Part shown: positions 61,290 to 64,000 of the stretch, piece by piece
How the letters are laid out: each line of letters begins with the position of its first letter
Position numbering within the stretch: position 1 is the stretch's first letter
DNA from: Nitrospira lenta
GTDB lineage: Bacteria > Nitrospirota > Nitrospiria > Nitrospirales > Nitrospiraceae
DNA: 64,000 nucleotides
Assembly (NCBI GenBank): GCA_945865525.1
Contig: CAMBDY010000007.1
Coordinates: 30,165 to 94,164 of the forward strand
Direction: 5' to 3'
Position numbers and translations under genes: made by a program
Notes under the pieces: model-generated
Told to the model about the DNA's origin: nothing
What the model saw: the letters and a program-made list of their open reading frames with translations, nothing else
Databases searched by the model: none

Positions 61290-61544
61290 TCAGAGCCCTA
61301 GTTCCTTGAGAATGGTATCGAGCGCCGGTGCGCCTTTTTTGTTGGCCTGAGCCAAGGCGGCTTTGGCATCGACGAGATCGATGCGATCTTCCAGATCTTC
61401 CAGAAACCGCAGATCCTCAATGGGCACGACGGCCGCTACGGCCCGGCCTCGCCGGCGTAGGAGGACCCGTTCCTTACCGAATGCCGCACGATTGATTGCA
61501 TCGGCGAATCCGTCTCGTTCCTTTTTGCCTTCGGGATTCCCCAC
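61290..61544 (-). CDS. Phd/YefM-like antitoxin
   Basis: An 84-residue antitoxin from GTG 61544 preceded by GGAGG and six bases; the longer frame upstream is noncoding. The N-terminal DNA-binding part shows FADAINRAAFGKERVLLRRRGRAVAAVVPIEDL, matching the Phd/YefM 'prevent-host-death' fold. The C-terminal helix would neutralise the ParE-like toxin. The pair forms a small, probably self-regulated module. Confidence 0.85.
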   Translation of the reverse strand: MGNPEGKKERDGFADAINRAAFGKERVLLRRRGRAVAAVVPIEDLRFLEDLEDRIDLVDAKAALAQANKKGAPALDTILKELGL

Positions 61545-61737
61545 TCGATACCTCCGCAGATGGTTCGCTTGACTGCTGCAAGCTGTACAGGGGGAAAGCG
61601 CTGAAGTCAATCGACTGCAGAGGCAAATTTAGGTTATTACGTATTCATTTTTTCGTGCAATTAAGGTATATAGTTGGTGGCGCGAGGGCATTGCCCGCGA
61701 TATATCGTATCCACCTATTTATCAGAGGAGAGCTCAC

Positions 61738-61836
61738 ATGGCCAAAGGGATGACACAGAAGAAAATGACCAAAAAGAAGCCAGCGATGACCGCGAAGGAA
61801 AAGCGCACCGCGAAGATCGCAAAGAAGAACCAATAA
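61738..61836 (+). CDS. 32-residue Lys-rich small basic protein
   Basis: GAGGAGAGC upstream of the ATG at 61738. MAKGMTQKKMTKKKPAMT is followed by AKEKRTAKIAKKNQ; 12 of 32 residues are Lys. Very basic, with no acidic residue except one Glu. The strong ribosome site and clean composition favour a real gene. It may bind nucleic acid or ribosomes. Divergent from the antitoxin. Confidence 0.65.
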   Translation: MAKGMTQKKMTKKKPAMTAKEKRTAKIAKKNQ

Positions 61837-61992
61837 TACAATTTGTGCTTCGGCCGTTCCGATCCGAAGCAGGAGCGTGGGGGCCGTCAGCGTCGATTGG
61901 CTAGGGCCACGTACGCTGGCGGTTATGTGTTTCGCTCCCTCCGTAGCCTCGCTTTTAGACAAGTCCGTGACACAGAAAAAGTTGTATCGTGC

Positions 61993-62544
61993 TCATTCAT
62001 CTAAGGCGTTTTTCAGGACCCTCAATTCAAGGTGCAGGGTGTGTGTCCCATCCGCTATCCAGACCTGCCCCTCTTGCACAGTGCATTCCAGCTGCATGCT
62101 GGATTGTGCGAGCGGCGCCAGAGCACGGCTCCCATCTAGCGGCAGATTGATCACCGCCAGATTATGCAGGTGAGCTAGGTTGGCCTGGTTCTTCTCCCAC
62201 CATTGGTCGGCACCACGGCCTCCATAGGTATAGAGGTAGACCTGCTTCGCTTTCCCGCAAGCTTGGCGTAGGCGTTTCTCCTCGCGTTGGCCCACGTCGA
62301 TCCAGAGATCGATTGCGCCAGTCAAATCCTTTTGCCAGAGATCCGGTTCGTCCTCTGTGCTGAGCCCGCGGCCAAAAGCCAAGGCCTCATGCGCATGCAG
62401 GACAAAGCTCAGCAGGCGCATCATCATCCGTTCATCGGTTTCAGATGGATGGCGTGCCAGAGTCAGGGCATGGTCCTGATAGTACTGTCGGTCCATGTCG
62501 GAAATTTGCAGCGTAGCTTTAAAAATAGTCGCGTTTGGGGCCAT
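61993..62544 (-). CDS. YaeQ-family protein
   Basis: A 183-residue protein matching the YaeQ family: MAPNATIFKATLQISDMDRQYYQDHALTLARHPSETDERMM opening, AFGRGLSTEDEPDLWQKDLTG, and IDVGQREEKRLRQACGKAKQVYLYTYG. YaeQ has a PD-(D/E)XK nuclease-like fold (recalled), with Asp/Glu of the EDEPDLW loop and the Lys in KQVYLY as possible active residues. Function uncertain. Convergent with the Lys-rich gene. Confidence 0.88.
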   Translation of the reverse strand: MAPNATIFKATLQISDMDRQYYQDHALTLARHPSETDERMMMRLLSFVLHAHEALAFGRGLSTEDEPDLWQKDLTGAIDLWIDVGQREEKRLRQACGKAKQVYLYTYGGRGADQWWEKNQANLAHLHNLAVINLPLDGSRALAPLAQSSMQLECTVQEGQVWIADGTHTLHLELRVLKNALDE

Positions 62545-62596
62545 GGGGAGGTCGCTTCAGTGATGGCTACGGAGTTCAGTCACTCGCGGTGATCGT

Positions 62597-62833
62597 TCAC
62601 AGGTCTTTATAGGCGATGTACCAGCCTTCGACTCGTTCGCGCGCCCAAGGGGTTTTACGGAGAAAGGTGAGGCTAGATTTGACGCTGGGGTCGTGGAGAA
62701 AACAGCGGATCGGGACCCGTTTGCCCATCGCTTCCCATCCATGCCGGGCGACGAGTTCCTTGATGATGGTCTCCAACGTGATCCCATGCAGAGGATCACG
62801 AGGATGCACGGTGGGTGGTGGTGGTTGTGTCAT
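62597..62833 (-). CDS. VF530-family DNA-binding protein
   Basis: A 78-residue protein: [60 protein letters not shown] matches the VF530/DUF2132 family, a small helical fold with a proposed DNA-binding role. It lies 52 bases upstream of yaeQ on the same strand and may be cotranscribed. Confidence 0.88.
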   Translation of the reverse strand: MTQPPPPTVHPRDPLHGITLETIIKELVARHGWEAMGKRVPIRCFLHDPSVKSSLTFLRKTPWARERVEGWYIAYKDL

Positions 62834-62904
62834 TTGGTTAGGTGCTGCCTGACCGAGACGGGGTTTTGCCTATCCGATGAATTCACCGGAATCCGATGTT
62901 GTGT

Positions 62905-63996
62905 TTACACATTGAAGCGGAAGTGCATCACATCGCCGTCCTGCACCACGTATTCCTTACCTTCGAGCCGCATCTTTCCTTTTTCCTTGGCACCCGCCTC
63001 GCCTTTGCAGGCAAGAAAGTCCCCATAGCTGATTACTTCTGCACGAATAAAGCCCTTCTCAAAATCACCATGAATGACGCCGGCAGCCTGCGGGGCCGTA
63101 TCGCCGATATGAATCGTCCAGGCGCGGACTTCCTTTACCCCAGCGGTAAAGTAGGTCTGCAGTCCCAATACCTGGTAAGCCGTACGGATTAGGCGGTTGA
63201 GTCCCGGCTCGGCCATGCCGGCATCGGTTAGGAATTCCAGTTTTTCTTCATCGGAGAGCCCGGATATTTCAGACTCCAGTGCCGCGCAAATGGCCACGAC
63301 CGGCGCTCCTTCTCGTACGGCAAATTCTTCTAGGCGGGTCAAGAGGGGATTCGCGGCGAAGCCTTTTTCTGCCACGTTGGCCACGTACATGACAGGCTTG
63401 ATGGTGAGGAGGCAGAGCGGCTTGAGCAAGGCGATCTGTGCTGCATCCAGCTTCATCGAGCGGGCCGGCGTGCCCTGATTCAAACAGACCGCCACTTGCT
63501 CTAGCAGTTCCCCCAGTTTAGCCGCGTCTTTATTCCCGGCGCGTACGAGTTTTACGTTTTTTTCCTGGGCCTTTTCCACGGTGGTCAGGTCCGCTAGCGC
63601 TAGCTCCGTCACGATGGTGGCAATGTCAGAAATTGGATCGACTTTACCTGCGACATGAATGACGTTGTCGTCCTCAAAGCAGCGCACCACGTTTACGATC
63701 CCGTCAGTTTCCCGAATAGTGGCTAAAAATTGGTTGCCTAATCCTTCGCCCTTCGAGGCGCCGGCGACCAGTCCGGCGATATCGACGAACTCGGTAGTGG
63801 CATACTGCATTTTCTGGGGGCTGACGATGTCGGCTAATGCTTGCATGCGTGGATCCGGCACTTCAACGATACCGATATTCGGCTCGATGGTACAAAAGGG
63901 ATAGTTTTCCGCTGCGATTCCTGATTTAGTCAGGGCATTGAAGAGGGTGGACTTACCCACGTTGGGCAGCCCGACGATTCCGCATTTCACGCTCAT
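62905..63996 (-). CDS. ychF: YchF/OLA1-type P-loop ATPase
   Basis: A 363-residue Obg-like ATPase. G1 [14 protein letters not shown] at residues 8-21, G3-like [18 protein letters not shown] and, in the G4 position, [11 protein letters not shown] (NxxE in place of NKxD, which gives the family its ATP preference), then a C-terminal TGS domain ([44 protein letters not shown]). Ribosome-associated and redox/stress-linked in E. coli. The start lies 4 bases inside the window edge. Confidence 0.95.
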   Translation of the reverse strand: MSVKCGIVGLPNVGKSTLFNALTKSGIAAENYPFCTIEPNIGIVEVPDPRMQALADIVSPQKMQYATTEFVDIAGLVAGASKGEGLGNQFLATIRETDGIVNVVRCFEDDNVIHVAGKVDPISDIATIVTELALADLTTVEKAQEKNVKLVRAGNKDAAKLGELLEQVAVCLNQGTPARSMKLDAAQIALLKPLCLLTIKPVMYVANVAEKGFAANPLLTRLEEFAVREGAPVVAICAALESEISGLSDEEKLEFLTDAGMAEPGLNRLIRTAYQVLGLQTYFTAGVKEVRAWTIHIGDTAPQAAGVIHGDFEKGFIRAEVISYGDFLACKGEAGAKEKGKMRLEGKEYVVQDGDVMHFRFNV

Positions 63997-64000
63997 GATA

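Overview
This window reads as a chromosomal segment of a Gram-negative, GC-moderate bacterium, most likely Nitrospirota (a Nitrospira-like nitrite oxidiser or relative). That placement is an inference from family knowledge and the gene set: a class-E-type succinate dehydrogenase/fumarate reductase (FeS subunit plus HdrB-like CCG subunit), pyruvate phosphate dikinase, AMP-forming acetyl-CoA synthetase, a cupredoxin-like protein with a carboxypeptidase-regulatory domain, two-subunit glycyl-tRNA synthetase, OmpH/Skp and many lipoproteins. No search was run. About 57 protein genes and three tRNAs (all with encoded CCA) are supported. I see no rRNA, prophage, insertion sequence or CRISPR array.

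Layout. 1-6.7 kb: a co-directional six-gene cluster of a MutL/GlmL-type ASKHA ATPase, a lipoyl-like/KOW-like protein, an FN3-bearing membrane protein (DUF6754-like) and three further membrane proteins. No cobalamin mutase is nearby; this is the best candidate for an undescribed system. 6.8-15.9 kb: Memo-like protein, cyclophilin, MFS transporter, large AsmA-type protein, M24 peptidase, SdhB. 16.1-24 kb: TPR/2OG-oxygenase protein, HdrB-like subunit, cupin, cupredoxin-like protein, transketolase, TauE/SafE permease with an Rrf2 regulator. 24.2-35.9 kb: glyQ-glyS, ppdK-ribD, a translationally coupled set (hypothetical, MFS, 38-residue membrane peptide, ribE), and an RNA pseudouridine synthase. 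36-39.8 kb (minus): PEP mutase fused to a nucleotidyltransferase, a small membrane protein, acs. 40-46.4 kb: a secreted caspase-like protein lacking its catalytic Cys, then a four-lipoprotein operon (LPP20, LpoB, COG3014, LPP20-like). 46.5-54.8 kb: RNA methyltransferases, small proteins, tRNA-Phe, two tRNA-Ser beside serS, rhodanese, OmpH, GDSL hydrolase and thioredoxin. 54.8-64 kb: 6-phosphogluconate dehydrogenase, a nucleotidyltransferase pair, threonine aldolase, a ProA paralogue with Ser in place of the catalytic Cys, a methyltransferase, a ParE/Phd toxin-antitoxin pair, a tiny Lys-rich protein, YaeQ, VF530 and YchF.

How the genes work together: central carbon metabolism (PPDK, Acs, transketolase, 6PGDH, SdhB/HdrB-like), translation (GlyRS, SerRS, tRNAs, RNA modification) and envelope biology (AsmA, OmpH, lipoproteins) are interleaved in short operons, often with ATGA or TAATG stop/start overlaps. 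Points that depart from textbook families are catalytic-residue losses in three proteins (Memo-like, caspase-like, ProA-like), an orphan PepM fusion, a short dispersed element with terminal inverted repeats, and several genes shorter than 60 codons.
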